This document shows positions 62,292 to 64,000 of a stretch of 64,000 nt of DNA, piece by piece. The translations under genes and the position numbers were made by a program. Below the pieces are notes generated by a model. It worked only from the letters and a program-made list of their open reading frames with translations, had not been told where the DNA came from and searched no databases. Origin of the DNA: Chryseobacterium aahli (lineage in GTDB: Bacteria > Bacteroidota > Bacteroidia > Flavobacteriales > Weeksellaceae). Position 1 is the stretch's first letter. Every line of letters begins with the position of its first letter. The stretch is taken from contig NZ_JALDNB010000001.1 of NCBI RefSeq assembly GCF_022699665.1, positions 310,001 to 374,000 of the forward strand. The letters run 5' to 3'.

Positions 62292-63077
62292 ATGAAAACG
62301 AAAGAATCATACGCAGTTGTTACCGGTGCAAGCCAAGGATTAGGTAAAGCATTTGTTGAAAATCTGGCTAAAAAGCATATCAATATTATTTTGATAAGCC
62401 TTCCCGGTCAGAATCTGAAAGAACTGAGTCAGAAGATTGCAGAAACTTACCAAGTGAAAACACATTATTATGAAGTTGATCTTTCTATAAATGATAATGT
62501 CATCAAACTGACAGAGTGTATCAACGAATCTTTCGAAATTCATATTTTAATCAATAATGCAGGATTAGGGGGAACCAAAAAATTCACGGAAGCCAGTTCT
62601 CAATATATCAATACCATTTTGCAGGTAAATGTAATGGCGACATCGCTAATTACACACCAACTACTTCCCAATTTATTAAAACAGCCCCAATCTTACATTT
62701 TGAATGTTTCGAGCATGGCAGCCTTTTCACCTATCGGTTTCAAGACGGTTTATCCGGCTTCCAAAACCTTTATTCATTCCTTTACAAGAGGTTTATATGA
62801 AGAGTTGAAGCATACCAATGTTTTTGTGAGTGTGGTGAATCCCGGCGCCATGAAAACGAATGCAGATGTCTGTAACAGAATTGAAAAACAAGGCTTTTTA
62901 GGAAGATTAACGCTACTTGATCCAAATAAAGTTGCGTTTTACTGCATTAATCAGTTGTTTAAAAAAGATTCGGTTATCATGGTTAATCCTTACAGTTGGT
63001 TAATTTTAAAAATTTTACCCATCTGGATCAGGCTTCCTTTGATGACCAATGCAATCAGAAAAGAAATAGAAGCATGA
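62292..63077 (+). CDS. Short-chain dehydrogenase/reductase (DltE-like)
   Basis: A 261-residue SDR: TGASQGLGKAFVENLA, LINNAGLGG, ILNVSSMAAFSP with catalytic Ser and YPASK (YxxxK). A long hydrophobic C-terminal stretch (LILKILPIWIRLPLMTN) suggests membrane association or a lipid-like substrate. Its stop overlaps the next start by 4 bp (ATGA). Confidence 0.85.
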   Translation: MKTKESYAVVTGASQGLGKAFVENLAKKHINIILISLPGQNLKELSQKIAETYQVKTHYYEVDLSINDNVIKLTECINESFEIHILINNAGLGGTKKFTEASSQYINTILQVNVMATSLITHQLLPNLLKQPQSYILNVSSMAAFSPIGFKTVYPASKTFIHSFTRGLYEELKHTNVFVSVVNPGAMKTNADVCNRIEKQGFLGRLTLLDPNKVAFYCINQLFKKDSVIMVNPYSWLILKILPIWIRLPLMTNAIRKEIEA

Positions 63078-64000
63078 AAAAAGTTTTTGTGACCGGTGCT
63101 ACCGGCTTTTTAGGAGCTCATGTTGTCATTAAATTATTGAAAAATGGTTATTTTGTTTTTGCTTTGGTGCGTAAGAAAAGCAGTTATTCTGGTGAAGAAA
63201 ATGAAAACTTAAAATTGATAGAAGGAGATTTGTTTTCTGATGTCTCATCTTATCTCGAAAAGGTACAATTTGTGATCCATATTGCGGCAGAAACACGTCA
63301 AAACTTGATTTCTTATCAACATTACAAGCAGATAAATTATGATGCAACGATAAATTTATTTTCTCAGGCGGTTGAAAAAAAGGTTGAAAAATTCTTATTT
63401 GTAAGCACTGCAAATACTTTAGGATTTGGTAGTTTAGAATCTTTGGGAGATGAAAATTCTATTCAAAAATATCCTTTTAGCCAGTCTTTTTATGCTAAAA
63501 GTAAATTAGAAGCAGAAAATAGCCTGTTACAAAATAATAAAACTACAGATGTGATTATTATAAATCCCACTTTTATGCTGGGTTCTTTAGATTATAAACC
63601 AAGTTCAGGGAAAATAATATTTTGGGTTTGGAAGAAAAAACTAATTTTCTATCCCAAAGGCGGAAAGAATTTTGTGCACGTAGAAGATGTAGCAAAAGGA
63701 ATCGTGAATGCCATAAATAAAGGAAAAAATGGCGAAAAATATCTTCTTGCCAATGAAAATTTAAAATACAGAGCATTTTTTGAAAAAGTATGCACAGCGA
63801 CCAATCAAAAATCTGTTGTATTACCAATTCCTGATTTTGTATTATTTGCTCTTGGATTATTGGGTGATTTTTTGAGATTTTTTAAAATTAAAACCAATTT
63901 AAGCTCATCTAATATGAAGGCGCTCAGGATTGATAATTTCTATACCAATCAAAAATCAGTTAAAGATTTAGATATGACTTATTTGCCAACAGAAAAAGCA
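63074..64000 (+). CDS. NAD-dependent epimerase/dehydratase-like extended SDR (3' partial)
   Basis: The ATG overlaps the SDR stop (ATGA) and the frame stays open for 309 codons to the window end. Motifs: VFVTGATGFLGAHVV (GxxGxxG), IHIAAETR, VSTANTLGFG, and YAKSKLEAE (YxxxK). The pattern fits 3-beta-hydroxysteroid-dehydrogenase or dihydroflavonol-reductase-like extended SDRs. The substrate is unknown; the coupling with an SDR suggests a two-step modification pathway. Confidence 0.85.
   Translation, partial: MKKVFVTGATGFLGAHVVIKLLKNGYFVFALVRKKSSYSGEENENLKLIEGDLFSDVSSYLEKVQFVIHIAAETRQNLISYQHYKQINYDATINLFSQAVEKKVEKFLFVSTANTLGFGSLESLGDENSIQKYPFSQSFYAKSKLEAENSLLQNNKTTDVIIINPTFMLGSLDYKPSSGKIIFWVWKKKLIFYPKGGKNFVHVEDVAKGIVNAINKGKNGEKYLLANENLKYRAFFEKVCTATNQKSVVLPIPDFVLFALGLLGDFLRFFKIKTNLSSSNMKALRIDNFYTNQKSVKDLDMTYLPTEKA

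Noticed and set aside
1..64000. tRNA, rRNA, CRISPR, prophage, integrase or defence genes
   Set aside because: I looked for cloverleaf-like segments, regularly spaced repeats and typical mobile-element proteins and found none that could be supported.

Overview
The window reads as chromosomal DNA of a flavobacterium, most like Chryseobacterium or a close relative (Weeksellaceae). The support is low GC, a SusC/SusD pair, TAnnTTTG-type -7 promoter boxes, a 58-aa histone H1-like gene, a GLPGLI-family protein, a Bacteroidota-style ParE/ParC pair and the A-rich leaders before start codons. I see no rRNA, tRNA, CRISPR array, transposase, integrase or phage gene. Genus is inferred from sequence character, not from a search.

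Region 1 (1-26.1 kb) is a pectin/rhamnogalacturonan and L-rhamnose utilisation locus. The plus strand carries the end of a secreted FG-GAP beta-propeller protein (rhamnogalacturonan-lyase-like), the rhamnose permease rhaT, mutarotase rhaM, a SusC/SusD pair, a fused rhamnulose-1-phosphate aldolase/lactaldehyde dehydrogenase, a P. stutzeri-type L-rhamnose isomerase, an FGGY rhamnulokinase-like kinase and an FMN L-lactate dehydrogenase. Together these cover L-rhamnose to dihydroxyacetone phosphate plus pyruvate. The minus strand carries a GntR regulator with a sugar-sensor domain and a secreted enzyme operon: GH28 polygalacturonase, a 1202-aa DUF4450-type protein and a 711-aa six-hairpin glycosidase-like protein. 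A 14-bp motif recurs in front of susC, the aldolase/dehydrogenase gene and the GH28 operon and is a candidate operator for the GntR protein.

Region 2 (26.4-37.6 kb) is a mix of small accessory genes: a sigma-region-2-only protein, an EamA transporter, a chloramphenicol acetyltransferase-like protein beside a Crp/Fnr regulator, a GNAT enzyme, the histone H1-like gene, an AraC regulator divergent from a secreted flavodoxin-RidA fusion, a two-gene unit ending in a GLPGLI protein, a secreted M28 peptidase and an RDD membrane protein.

Region 3 (37.6-51 kb) is mostly housekeeping: tex, two tandem 800-aa paralogues that join extracellular beta-sandwich domains to a TonB-plug-like domain without a barrel, typA/bipA, a GH10-like lipoprotein, ferritin and ychF.

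Region 4 (51-64 kb) holds a TSP3-repeat lipoprotein, an AraC/SDR pair, a class I aminotransferase, the parE - small membrane protein - parC - rhomboid cluster, a membrane-anchored AraC regulator, and an SDR overlapping an NAD-dependent epimerase that runs off the window.

Intergenic spaces contain many hairpin terminators and several dispersed repeat types familiar from flavobacterial genomes. One repeat-like element lies in frame inside the 1202-aa protein gene. No mobile or defence system is evident. The least described items are the two unassigned glycosidase-like proteins, the flavodoxin-RidA fusion, the barrel-less plug paralogues, the shared operator-like motif and the in-frame repeat.
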